A stretch of 64,000 bases of DNA from Chamaecrista fasciculata (Eukaryota; Streptophyta; Magnoliopsida; Fabales; Fabaceae). Shown in pieces: positions 24,431 to 37,500 of the stretch (within the stretch, counting starts at the first letter, position 1; each line of letters begins with the position of its first letter). The notes beneath the pieces were generated by a model, which saw only the letters and a program-made list of their open reading frames with translations, was not told the DNA's origin and did not search any database. Location of the stretch: assembly GCA_003254925.1 (NCBI GenBank), contig QANZ01045959.1, positions 62,001 through 126,000 on the forward strand, in the 5' to 3' direction. The position numbers were made by a program, and so were the translations under genes.

Positions 24431-27400
24431 TCACGTACGTTGTTGAGGCCCTCCTCCTCCAGAATTTAAGTACACTTGTCCTCCTGCTGCTGCTGCTCCA
24501 CTTATGTCACCACTACCCTCCATGATAGCAAAACGCATATCTTCAGATGGTTTCCAATGTCGTTTCCTCTGATTGATGAACCAATTATTTATCTGCTTTT
24601 GATCTAATCCTGTCATTTCTGATAGCTTCACTTTTTCCTCCTCCTATCATTCATCAATTTCACCACTAATCAATTACTTAATGACATCATGATCTTAATT
24701 CATATATCATTCATCCATCACATACATATTATTAATGATTGCTAAAAAAGGGCTAACCCAGTTCTAGTCCTCATTTGGTGGGGGTGCTGGGGAAGAGAAT
24801 ATACTAGCAGCCTTAAGCCTGTTTTTTTGCAAGGAGGCTGGTTCAAATCCACGACCTCAGACCCCACGACAAGCGTACTTATCGCTGAACCAAGCTGGAC
24901 CTTCTAATGATTGCTAATTAAACTTAATTTAATAATTAATTACCGTAGGATAAGGCCATCTGTAGTGGGAATTCCACCAGTGAAGGAGTGCCATCCTAGC
25001 ATCCTTTGGAAGCTTTCCCTTTTTCCTTTTCTTCAAGAACTCCTTCCTCAAACTACTCAGATAGCCACTGTATTTACGAAGCAGCATTTCTTTTAGCTCT
25101 TTATCACTTGCTGCTGCACTTCCACAACATTCTTCAACTTCCACTGATCCACCCTCTTCCATCTCTGAACTCCCATCTCTCTCATCTGACAATTGTAATA
25201 ATAAAAATAATGCCACAACACATGCTCATCAACTCCAAATTTTCAATATATATATATATATGAGTGATCGAGTGATCAGTTTTAAGAAATTAAGAAAGAA
25301 TCACTACAGCAAAACTATATACGTCAATGTGGTGTTTTGGACTTCAGACAAAATTCAAGTAATTAACTCCAGAAGTTGCTTATATTATTTAATTTACTGG
25401 GGCTTCATAAAAAACAAAGTTCCATGATCATAACAGCTTTAGTGACAGTGTCATGGGGGTAAATGGCATATTATATTTATATGTTCATGATGGGAAGTGG
25501 CATTTAATCTAAGTTTTTTCTTAATATTTTTAAATGCAAAAATAAACACTTTTTTTCTGAATTCTTCATAATCTTCAAGACATTAAATTGAAATTTGAAA
25601 TGGTCCCCCACCCTAGATTGTGTACTTCCTCGTCTCTTTCTTTTTCGAAAAAGATCATAGCTACTTGCCTCTTTTGGCTACAAACAGTGAAGAGAAATTC
25701 AGTTACTAAAACGGAAAAATGGTCCCCCCCTCCCTTTTCAGAATTATGTTCAGTTCACTGCACTTTAGTTGGGAAACCAATAAAGTTGCATGCAAACTAT
25801 ACATAAATATCATTCAATTAAAAGAAAAAAATAACTAAACAAACAATTTCATAGTTGAAAAATACATGAGTTGATATCTCAATTCCTAAAAGTCTAATTT
25901 ACACAACTTAGTCACTTAAACTCACTTTTAGAGACTAATTTACAAGGACAAAAAAACTTAAATGTAATAGTTTCACGATTTTTAAGGACTAAAAAATATA
26001 AATTAAATTTTTAAGGATTGAGTTTTTAACTTATGTATCTTTGAGGGAATAATTTACATGGTGTGGAAAGGATGGGATGAGCGCTTGCAAAACATAGTGA
26101 AACTAGTCAGGGTTTCCTTAGATTGAGCTAGGGGAACAAAAGAAAAAAAAAACAGTGCAAATTTTTCTTTTTTCTTTTTTTGATAATTTCCTTAACTCCA
26201 ATTCATTCTTTTAATGTCCAACATATGGTTTAAAAAATTAAAACCAAAGTTAAATGTATCTTTTAAAATTTTCTTTTCTTCCGATCCCCTATATATTTTC
26301 TTCATTCCAAATATATCATAAAAGTGACATGAAGATGTAGTGGAAGAAATATGATCATATTCTCAATTATAGCTGAGGTAAGTGGCAATTGAAATAGGTA
26401 TGAATTGGATGTCACATTCATTTTTCTCTTAGAAAAGATAAGATATTTGGTTGAAGTTGAAACACCCTGTAATCTATATGCATGGAGATCAAATTACTTA
26501 AAACTCTATAAACCTAAATCATTTAAAACAAGTATATAACAGAAGTAACGATAGCCAGCATTATTCCCCTTCCCTTCCACCTAGGATAAGGGAGTCCCTA
26601 TATCATCCAATAAAAATAAAATAATAAAAAAAATACAAGAGAATAGTCTAGCTAGTTTAGCTAGTGTATTTAATTTGTTTTCGTGGAGCACAGTAATCCT
26701 GGCATGTACATGTACTGTACTGAGAAACTGAAATATATATATACACAGATAAGTAGGTACATTTATGCCCTGTAGTATACGGCACCTCCCCTCACTAATT
26801 CAGGGTTTCCATTCCATATGAGAGAGAAAGTTTTCATATCAAATGAATGCCAACAATATAATATATCGTTATATATATCATTATATTGCCAACCTGATGA
26901 ACTTTCTAATTAGTGTCCCACTCTCTAACGTACATATACAGAAAGGGCCATTATTCATGTTCATTGGCAACGGCAAGTAATTAATAATAACAACAACAAT
27001 AATCAATTAATAATGGTGTAGAAAAATGAAAATGGCACTATATATATATATATATGGAGGATTTATAAAAGGGTTTAAATTTATAAAAAAATTACCAGAG
27101 CGAAGATGAAGAGAAGATGGGTTAGTAGTGAATGTTCCTTTGCAAAGGTTGATGAGTTGTGATTGGATGTGGCCGAGGAATAATGTGGCTTCGTTAAAGG
27201 TCTTGGACAACTCCTCTTTGTATCTATGAAGAACTCCACAATATGATTCCTTAACAGTAAAAAGTAACAACACAACTCAAGCTGAATGAATATATATATA
27301 CATATTCACTCGTACAAAACATTTAATTAATTATAAGATATATGGTTACAGACTTACAGTCCAATCCTTTGTAAATACTAAAAACATTACATATATTCAT

Positions 27401-28050
27401 ACTCATTCAGAAGAGCTGATTCTAAGTAAGAGTACGGACTGACTGAGCACGCAATTAATCATCCTTTTTTAAAGTAATAATAATAATAATTCCTTGGTTT
27501 TGATCCCTGAAATTATATATATATTGTGTTGGGGAAAAACAAAGAGAAGAATGATATGATAGGTATATTCGTATATGTAAAGCAGTGATATGAGTGATGA
27601 TGGATATAAAAAAGAGATACATAAAAAATGGAAGAAAGTGAATATAATGATAGATAGATAGTTAGAGATAGCATATATACCATGAAGTGATCGAGTTCAG
27701 GATCGTGGCCTATATGAGATGAAGCATTTATGGGATGGTTTTCCCGACCTATTTCTTCCAGAAGGGATGTTACTTCTGGTGGAGCTCCAACCTAGTAGTG
27801 ATCATATACATAATAAAATAATAGCTAGCTCGTGAGCATTAATTAATTAATTAATTAATTGAGAAAATAAGTTTGTATGTAGTAAGACCTTGTGGCATTG
27901 AATGAAAGCAGAGAGTAAATTAGGATAAAGCGGGTGATTGGCGATCTGGGTCTTGATAAACCGATCCGGGATGTGTGAACCGGATTCAGCTTTGCCAATT
28001 GTAACAACATCATCGGAACCACATCCTATTATACCATTATTATTATCCAT
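24431..28050 (-). CDS. Class I KNOX (TALE homeobox) transcription factor
   Basis: Nuclear DNA-binding regulator of shoot meristem identity (family knowledge). Exons (minus): 27889-28050, 27681-27791, 27096-27249, 24944-25185, 24431-24643, giving 293 residues. KNOX1 spans about residues 28-75 ([35 protein letters not shown]), KNOX2 about 83-130 ([20 protein letters not shown]), ELK about 172-193 ([21 protein letters not shown]), and the three-residue-loop homeodomain about 194-256, with the PYP loop and the recognition helix [15 protein letters not shown]. The 1.9-kb intron 3 sits before the ELK exon, as in class I genes, and the ELK region is most like SHOOT MERISTEMLESS. However, the N-terminus before KNOX1 is only ~28 residues, much shorter than STM or BP. 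The tail is Ala/Gly-rich. Subgroup is left open. Confidence 0.95.
24746..24904 (-). mobile_element. tRNA-derived SINE in KNOX intron 4
   Basis: Read on the minus strand, the element starts ggtccagcttggttcagcg. It has an A-box-like GCTTGGTTCAGCGATAAG and, about 25 bases later, a B-box-like TGGATTTGAACC, then ~100 bases of unrelated body ending in gccctttt. It is flanked by a perfect 13-bp direct repeat, taatgattgctaa, at 24733-24745 and 24905-24917. The lack of a long poly-A tail is unusual but known for some plant SINEs. Confidence 0.75.
25186..27095. other. KNOX intron 3, 1.9 kb
   Basis: Long AT-rich intron before the ELK/homeodomain exon. It holds a decayed repeat around 25870-26060 with 'aaaagtctaatttac' and its inverse, and a palindrome near 26855-26890 (atatatcgttatatat). 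Long introns at this place in class I KNOX genes are known to carry regulatory sequence; no specific site is identified here. Confidence 0.5.
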
Positions 28051-28260
28051 CTATATAAAATTATATATACACACACAATTAAATCCTCCTCATGTATTCT
28101 GATGATTTTGTCTTGTAATAATATTACTAGAGAGACGGCACTAGTTAATTATAAGTAAGAACAAGTTGCAGAGAGAGAGAGGAAATAAAGAAAAGATGGA
28201 AGTAGAAATTAAGATGAAATCAGATCTAGGAATAGGAGAGAATAAGAGCAAGTAATTAAA

Positions 28261-28338
28261 TTAAGCATTAAGTGCAAGTATCACTGGAGAGAATAAGAGA
28301 AAGTAACTAGGTATAGCTAGGTAGGACATGGATGACAT
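28261..28338 (-). other. Upstream ORF in the KNOX leader, 25 codons
   Basis: ATG at 28336-28338 opens a frame MSSMSYLAIPSYFLLFSPVI... that stops at 28261, about 210 bases upstream of the KNOX start. A second, 9-codon uORF starts near 28458 (MTQLISSIS) and a 4-codon one near 28095 (MRRI). They lie in the predicted long leader if transcription starts just below the TATA box. Splicing of the leader could remove them. Confidence 0.5.
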
Positions 28339-28634
28339 GCGTGGTGTGTGTGGATGTGGATAGAAGAAATACATAAAACGATAGAGAGACAGAGAGAAGA
28401 GAATGATGAAGGAAGAAGAAACTCAAGTCTCAAGAGATAGATGAGATGAGTTGAGTCATGAGTGAGGTTACAAGTACGGAACAGTAACAGTAACAGTAGT
28501 CTGTAATACTGTAATATAGAGTGGATTTGGAAGGTTGTGAATGTGAAATGTGTGAAAGAGTGAAAGCAATGAACAGTGTGTGGGATTTGACAAGATTAAG
28601 GAGAGTCATGATATATATATAGAGTTATAGGCCC

Positions 28635-28642
28635 TATTTATA
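28635..28642 (-). promoter_or_regulatory. TATA box of the KNOX gene
   Basis: The minus strand reads TATAAATA within gtctataaataggg, a textbook TATA box. It would place transcription start near 28605 and give a leader of about 550 bases, rich in GA repeats (gagagagagagg near 28180). Confidence 0.6.
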
Positions 28643-29872
28643 GACTTTCAATCACTCACCTCTCTTACTTTTACTTGGACGTGACATTCTTCCACGTAAC
28701 CATTTCTCATTCGCTATTCTCCTGGGGCCCCATTCATTCTCACTCTGTTTGTTTACACGGATATGCTATCCCCATTCCTGAGCTCTCACTACTCAACTAC
28801 CCATCTACTTTTCACACTTGTTATTATACTTGTACAACCCACTCTATTTGCTATTCACATTTTAACAATTTTGTCCATTTAAATTTATTTGCTTCGATTT
28901 CCTCTTAAATAAGTAAAAGAATTCTGTTGTGGTCTTGTAGTTTCCTTTTTTCTTTTCTTTTGGATGGAATGAATATTTCAGGGCAAAAAAAACAAAGTAA
29001 ACGAACTTTTAACTCACATTTATTGGTAACACAATAAATTTTTATTGGTTTTTAAATAGTATGAAGACATGCAAAGTATATTAACACTCTCATGACTCAT
29101 CTCAAATTCATAATACTAACACTCATCTAAGAAAATGTAAAAAAAATCTACTTTAAAAGCGGGGAAAAAGTGTACTTCAATCATCTATTTTTATTAAATA
29201 TATATATTCACACAATAATATATTTTGAATTTTGATGGATGAATACTTTTCAACGTTTTGTCAGAGGTTCACGTTTCACCACAAACATCAAACAACAAAC
29301 ACATAAATTTTTTTTTTTGTTAATTCATCTAATCATTTATCATTCAAGTAAAAATAGAGAAAATCAATAAGAGTGGTGTTACGTTAAATATTTGGAAAAA
29401 AATTATCGTCTTTTGTATTTATTTGATTTAGATAAGATTAATCATTATTTTTATCATTAAAACATATACATAGAAAAAAAATCAATAAACAACGAACATA
29501 ACAAATTCTAATAATCCAATGATTCAGCACCTAAGAATGTTTATTTTTAATACTAAAACAATTCGATTAGAGAATGACTTGTGGCTCATAGAGCCTAGAG
29601 ACATATCCTGACCTTAATAAACACCGGGACTCAACTCATCTAAACTTTATATTAAAAAGAAAAAAGAGAAAATGACTTGTATTCCCAGAATAGTAGTTTG
29701 TGTTCTCAAAAAGGTCAAGCAAGTTGGAGAGTAAAACAACAAATTTGCAATAGGGTAATACATATGCAAATAATTAGTGATATTCTGAAAAGTACTAGGA
29801 GCTCTTGGCGGCAAAATCTTTGACTGAAAAAGATAGTTATCCTTTTGCAAGACAAGGTGCGCTTCATCTAGA

Positions 29873-29873
<1 letters not shown>

Positions 29874-29914
<41 letters not shown>
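29874..29914 (+). repeat. (ATT)n microsatellite, about 13.7 copies
   Basis: An uninterrupted run of ATT trinucleotides. Probably length-variable. Confidence 0.95.
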
Positions 29915-30410
29915 GCCTTTTCACATATGAAACTAATGCCTTAATTCGAACTCGTAAAGCTTTACTATACAGAGTGAGATAAATATGTGCTAGATTTGGC
30001 TTTAGAAGATAAGATATGTAGTAAAGCTTGAAATGGGAAGAGCGATTATGGTTAGAGGGAACAATAAAGATGTGTGGGGTTCAATTGTTAAGAGTCCAAG
30101 CAAGATGCAGAAGAAGGTGCCTAATAAAATTAAAGGCAGCCACAAAAGAAGGACACATAGTTCCCCACATTTTGGAATGTAATTGGCTCAATCAATCATA
30201 AATTCAATCCTGAATTAATTCTTCTGGCCATTTTCCACACCAACCATCTTTTTTTCCAGCAGCTCTCTGTACTGGGCTGGGCCCAATATTTAAAGGGAAG
30301 TGTAACTTACAAGGAAAAAATCATCTTTATCTCTTCACATCTCACAAAAAAACAAAAATATCTTCACACCATACGATCAGTTTATCACAGTTCAGGGAAT
30401 GGCTCGTATT

Positions 30411-30583
30411 GGGAATGGAGCCTCTGGGTAAAATTGTAGTGCTGTCATGCTTTTCATCAAATCTACATAGTTAATTTTTCATCTAATGGCTCATATTGTT
30501 TCAACCCAAAACACATAAATTTTTAAAAGCTGAAATTAACACGGACAGCACCACAATTTTACAGCAGAGGATCCATCCCCGTT
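30411..30583. mobile_element. Small MITE with GGATGGATCCTCTG-like ends
   Basis: The left arm gggaatggagcctctgggta and the following aaaattgtagtgctgtc are matched inverted at the right by gacagcaccacaattttaca and gcagaggatccatcccc. Arms are about 38 bases with few mismatches. The end motif 'atggatcctct' recurs at 40419 and 41155. Confidence 0.75.
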
Positions 30584-31534
30584 CTTTTGTTATCAACTTA
30601 CCATTCGGATGCTCTTGATGGGAAAAAGAATTCTGGTTCAATGAATATTAGGTGAGCCACATCTTTCTTTAATGATGGCTCGCTAATTAATTCTTCTTTT
30701 ATGTTCGACTTAGGCTAAATGTATGATTAATGGTCAAAAGCAGAACCAATGATGCTTTTGAATGTAGACAAGATTAGAGAGATAACGACGCATATAGTTC
30801 TGGTCATCGAAAGCACGATGGACCACTGCCACAAACAGAAAAGACACAGATGAGAAGAAGCTAAGTGCAAGTTTGGATCCAAGACAACTCTTACACGAGT
30901 GTTGAAGATCAGTTCTCAGACCCCATTCATGGTATCGACAATGTTTCAATAATTTTGTTTTGGATTGACATCCCATGTTCATGAAAACGATTAGGTAGGT
31001 CCCATACTCATTTTCATTCTGTTTTGACCTGCATGTATACATCGACATCGTCAAAGCCCAGATTTCTTCTGTTGGTTGTCTTGGCTTCTATTGGTATACC
31101 TTCAAACAATTGATTGTTCTCACATGTTCGAGAATTAAATTGAAGGTCATCCATATTGAGAAAATGGCAGATGACTCCAATAAGTACTACAGTCTACAGT
31201 AGAGCCAATAATGACATGTAAATACAAGCACGGGAAACCCAGTCTCAAATACACAGGTATAAAGTTAGGTATCTTATGTTACATAAAAAGTCGTCATTGT
31301 ACCCCCACATAAATACATTCTACAATCTAGATGCTCACCAGAGACTTAAACAGAATTTCTTTTGCAGTTGAGTTAGAAGGGATAGATAATATAATTCAGG
31401 GCAGTTAGGAAGACTAGCTAGTTCTTACATGGATAAACTTAACAGGGAACACTATCTGAATTGATATTTTAAGTCTCGGATGATAGTGAAGCTACTGATC
31501 CTAGAAACGAAGGTTGGGAAGAATATCATCTCAA

Positions 31535-34500
31535 CTAACACCTAGCAGCCTTGAGGAAATTGTCGAAAGGACTAGCAGGAGGCAGTTTCATGGCTACCCA
31601 TGGGTCCCTTGGCAATGCAGCTACTTGGGCTTGCCCGCCGCCATCTGTCACCTGTTTCGAGATAAGAAAAAAGGTCATCGGTACATTTTCAATTGAACAG
31701 ACCTAACCCTTAAAAGAGCCTTCTAATAGATTATGAACAGAACAACCACCGACAAGTCCAAGGAATGAAATTATCTTTCATTGGAACCAAGAGACCTACA
31801 AGTCCAAGGAATGAAATTATCTTTCATTGGAACCAAGAGACCTACAAGTCCAAGGAATGAAATTATCTTTCATTGGAACCAAGAGAAATGAACCAGAAGC
31901 TCCATTACATGTTTAGTTTGAGAATAAAAGCTTCGTGTGTGTACGTGTGTGTATGTGTGTGTGTGTGAATGTATGCGCCACTTGACAAATGCCAACTTGT
32001 TTAGGTTCAATAGTGGTTGCACCCAAAACAAATATGGACTATGGAGACATAACTTAAGTGATGTGGTATCGTGTTATGTACTGAATTACCTAAACGAGTT
32101 GCAACAGAAGAGAACATAGAAGAACAGACCTTTTCAAGTGCTGAGTTTCCAATTTCAGGAAATGCTAGAAGTGATTTATCAGCTGCATGACTGTAATGAT
32201 TCTCATAGGCTAGCCAGTTTGAGAGCTTCTTTCTTGAACATGTCCCAAGGGCTTCACACTGGCTAGCCATGGTATTGTACGGCAGGGGAGAAGTGGAGAC
32301 AGCCGTTCCTGCCACTTGACCAGCTACCTCTAGTGCCTAAGAAAATTAGTAAGAGCATTTAGTAAGCCTACAAAAGCACAATTAAAGAATAACAGCAGGC
32401 TATACACATTCTTTGACCTAATACAAAGTACATTGCTTGGAAAGTAAGCATAAAGACAAATCATGGAAATTCAACTAGTGTTTCACCCAAGCTCGGGCAA
32501 CCTCATAAGCCAGGATTTTGGTTGCAATATTACTTTGAGGTTTCAAATTTTCACCGACTGTTGGTAAAATATATATTCAAATCTTCAAATTACTAGTTTC
32601 TTACTTTCCCCAATACACAAATTATGCCAACATCCAAGCATCAGATGGTTAAATATAACAGGGCTCGTGGCCTACATCCTATGTTTTTCTGGTCAAATAT
32701 ACATAGAAAAGAGAGACACAGAGGTACCGATTCCATAAGTTGTCCAATGCTGATAACACGAGGAGGAACAGATGGGGATGCAGGCATCTTTGGAATAAAT
32801 CGAGAAATGTCAGAAACAGATGCTTCGCTTATTGTGTCATCTTCAATTGAATTTGAGAGAAAATCCTGCACAAAGAAAGAAAACCCCAATCAGTGGATTT
32901 TTTTGAAGTTTTCTGTGCCATAACACCTCCAACCCAAAAAGCTGTAATGAGTGGCCAGATCCTTCAACCAAACAAGTCACCATGTCATCTCTGATATTGA
33001 ATCTGAAAACCTCAGAACTATAAAGATATTCACAGAAAAACTTGAACGAGAGACACTAACTTCACAACAGGAACTGCTCTATTGATGTCGTGTCAATCAT
33101 TCAATTGACAATAATATGATCATTATGTAATTAGGTAACAAAACGTACCCCATCAAATGACAGTGATTCTTTGGAATGCATAATTTTATGATTTTGATCA
33201 AGACTTGATTTTGGACCAAACATAATTTCTTCATCAGGTCTGAATGTTTCTTCCAATTGGGTAGCCAGATTTTCTGCTTCAAGCTTAACAAACAGTAACA
33301 AGAAAAATCAGAAGGTGAACTCATGTCAAATAGGGTTCAAGGTAAAATTTCTGAATGAAATGCAATACCTTAGTGATGCTAGCTAGATTTTGAACCAAAA
33401 CATCCTTAATGGTCTGCTTGTATTCACATATTTTGTTCTGTAACTCAGATAATATTGACATGGCCATCTGATTATCGGCAGCAGTACCATACTCTCTGAC
33501 ATCCGCATGGATCTTAGCATGTACTTGAAGGTCATCGTTGATGCCCAAGAATGGATCAATCTGATTATGTGGACAATAGAGGAAGCTGCTAAGGACTATG
33601 GAGATATTCTTATCAATAAACATAAAATACTCTGGCTTTTATACTGCTAAAACAAACAAGGTTATCAGACAATAGATATCACCAACAGATAGGGGACTTA
33701 CTTCAGATGTCAGCAATGACTTGAACAAATCATTCAGTTCATGAATCTGATACAATTTACAGGCAAACATCAGCATGCTTGCTGATAATACAAATACAGA
33801 CCTCTGACAAGTTGGAGGCAACATTCCTGCAAGAACATGAGTTCATCAATTTCATGTTTCTTTCAATCGATTTATTGAGAAAAAAATGGCATATTAATTT
33901 CGGTAGGTCACACCATTGCTCGGATCAACCAACATATTCCAGAGAGACAGAGGAAGCTGGAAGAAGCAGACCACCAAGTTATCTTTATCTTTCTGGTTCT
34001 GCAAGAAAGTTTTGATAGGCTCTAACAATCAAAATAATGTGTGCAAAAACATTCAACAGAAGAATAAAAAATGAATAATGACAATGTTCAATGTACTTTC
34101 ATTTCAAAATAACAACACCTCTGTCGTAGTAAATTTTTAGGGCAAATACTGTTGCTGTTAGTATAAGCGTAGAAATTTATCAACAAGATAATTAATAGGG
34201 AACCAGAGAAAAAAATAATTGATAACAAAATATTGGCAATAACAACAATGATGCCAACAATCAAATTTCTTTAGGTGCTTCAATGCTCATTTAAAAATTG
34301 TAAAATAAGTAAAGAATACAACAATGCTACTAATGGTGCTTTATCTAACTGAAACCACAAAAGGTGTAACAACGGAATATTAGGATAAAAAAACCTACCT
34401 TTATGTGTAAAGCAGTTAATGTTAACATAAAAGAGTGAGCTATAGCTTGAAAATTTGAAGGCAAATTATCAGGAAGATTGGCTTGAACCCAAAATGAAGA

Positions 34501-37500
34501 AAGCAGCTGCGCCATTTGATCTTCACTAAGCTTCAAAACATATGGTTCCTGAGCCAATTTAATACCAAACTTAAAACTTAGCAAAATCAATTTTTAATGA
34601 ACTATAATCACTAGTAACGGAACCTATTCAAAGAAATCAATTAAATATACTTACTGCCTCAGTCAAACTTGCTGATCCAGTAGTCTTATCAATGATAGAG
34701 CTAAGTTTGTAAAAGTTTGGGGAATTCTTCAAGCTACAACCCTGCTTCCAGTCTTCTACCACAATATCCCTTTCTGATCTGTAACCATCATGAGCAATAT
34801 GCCCATGATTTTCTGTCTTTGTGCCATCATTGCCTCTGCGAAGCTTTTCAAGTAAAGCTGTAACTGAAGCAGATGCAGATGCAGTGGTAGTATGGGAGTT
34901 CCACTTTTTGTGTTGGTCCAGACATTCATGAGGATGGTAGGAACTTGGAAAAAGAAGTATAGAAAATATCTGATGTGCTCCCACACGTGTCTCAACATCT
35001 GAATGCAACATCACTGTCATGAGTTGCAGTAGAAGGGCTTCAGGAAATCCCTACATGAAAGCACCACAAATGATAAATGGATGATTTCATGATAACACCA
35101 AAAAGCTTCAAGTTGTAGTACGCATTATTTATTTTGAACAGAATCTGATTACAAGAATTTACTGACCTGCTGTGAATGTGAACAGATCAATGCCACAACT
35201 ATCATATGTGATAGTATTATAAGAGATCCAATGGTTGCCTTGGCAGCGGCACCAGATGGCAAATTTTCCAGGGTTATCGTCATCAAGTCAAAAAGTGGCC
35301 GAACATCAATGATCTAATCATGCCACATAAAATTATTTTAGTAGCAGAAAGCATTGACCCAATCTACTGTAAAAACTTGAATTTGCAGCCAAGGAAGAAG
35401 AAAATAATGAATTCACTATAAACTAACCGCTTTAGCAATTTCTAGTAAGCAGTCTTCAATGGAATTTTGGAGCATGATATTTAAGTTCAACTCGTGCTCT
35501 CCAACTGATTCACTTGAGGCTTGAAGGCTTTTCCTGAGATGCCGGCAAAGATCACCAACAAAACCAATCTCCACCAACCCTCCACCTAATCTAATTTGCA
35601 TAGCTAAAGATGTGGCAACTTGGATGACACAAGTTTTTAGTTGAGGATCATGCATAACATTTTTGTGGTCAAGATGACGTATCACACAAGCCAGAATTAA
35701 CAGCTGATTCCCTAGGTGGAAAAGAGCAAGGTGGAACATTACAACACAAACATGATGATTTATTCCTCCCAAGAATTTGGACCAGGAGCGGTTAAAGAAA
35801 TAATACCTGAATTTTCAGTGAAGTAGGCCATGCTGGATAAAACCATCATTGCTAATCCATGCTGAGCAGACCAATGTTGTCCCACATCAAAGTAGACAAA
35901 CATCGGATCCAGTACACGGCGCATAGTTGTGCTTTCCTTTGCTAATTCAACCATTCTCTGAATGCATATCTGAGCCCATACTTCTGGTTTCTCAATTTCT
36001 TCTCTATAACAATAACACAAGCAAATTATGAGAAAATAAGAAGCAATTATAAACTGAAAAATCACCAAAAGGGAAGCAAGCAACAGGATATAAAACTTGT
36101 AACAAATGTTCAAAAAAGAAACTCTTGTAAGCAAACTCTTGAATAATAGTACCTATTCAAAAGGGAGGGGTCTTTCACTTCTGGTCGTGGCTGGATGGTC
36201 AAACAACTCAAACGATTATCATTACTAACAACTGTACCACCCCGGCCTTCACATCGAACAACCTCATCCACCCAATTATGATGAGACTCTGCCCGGATGT
36301 CAGCATCTTCACCATGCCTAGCTTGCTCATAATTATCTAATGTGGCATGAACAATCTGCAAGGTGAATGAACCAATAAACAAGGGATTATGCCCGAAATA
36401 TCAATGAGGTATTCACTATGTAAATTGAAATGAATACATCCGATGGTCAATGAAAAAATAAGTATAATGATCCTCTTGGAGCATTATGATTTCCAAGGGC
36501 AGCTCAACAAGATTTCCACAAAGAAGACATTATTTAACATATTGAAGGATTAAATAACAGAGAACATATATGAAACCACTCAAGCAATATACCAAAAAGA
36601 ATAGTTAATCCACAATATCGTTGAAGATTTCTCAAGTCCAACAATAATTTAAGGCAAGATTAACAAAAGCTAAATTATACGCTGGAACTGTTTTATTGTT
36701 GAAAGACTAAATAATTCACCTCATCAAAATCAGCAAAAATGTATGAATATTCAGCCATGTACCAAACCTGCCAGAAACAAAGGCAGTCAAATAATCAAGT
36801 CTCTTACAACTAAAAAGATTAGAAATCATTAAATTCGACATTAGGAATCAACCATAACTCAATGAACAGAAGTTTTTGTATTAAATGCTTCAAGGAAATC
36901 GAATGAAGCATGAATTACCATTGCAGAAAGGCATTGCAGGCTTGCTGCTCTTAAACAACGCTTTTCAGGTGTTTCACCACGCTCCCGTGATAGCAGGCAT
37001 ACTTTTCTCACCAACTTCTCAATGTTATGAGTATAGGTGGCATCTACCTATACAATGGTGAAGTCGATTAAATGACAGCACAAGACAAAAAAGATAGAAG
37101 TTACTTTATATTGATGATATAATGTGGTTTGACACAATTGATTCTTCATTAGTAACAAAGATTGAAGGAAAATCCCAAGGGAGGACTTATCAAAATAATA
37201 AGATTTTTCCATCTCCTTCTACTCTGTACCACAAGTTGCATGAGTGATTAGCCCACGATTATCTTATCTTTTTCTGATTGTACAATTCACCTGACTATAG
37301 ATGAATCTTGTTAAAGTTTGGCATCCAAGTGTCTGAATGTCATCTTGCTTAGAATAGCCCAAGAGCTCAGAAGTCACATTAAGTACATTTACAGCAAAGT
37401 ATGCTCTGCATTGGGCAAAAGGAAAAAATGTAATGCTTACAAGAGGAATCATATAAGAATTCTCAAGCTACCATGAAGAATAATCCATTTATAAACAAAA

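Larger units (their letters stand above)
28660..31534. other. Spacer between KNOX promoter and EFR3-like 3' end
   Basis: AT-rich spacer. Contents seen are an ATT microsatellite (29874-29914) and a foldback element (30411-30583). No convincing gene: the short frames have no family resemblance. Confidence 0.5.

Noticed and set aside
34637-35020. Separate small genes within the EFR3-like locus
   Set aside because: These frames are single exons of the long gene; joined at consensus splice sites they give one 997-residue protein.
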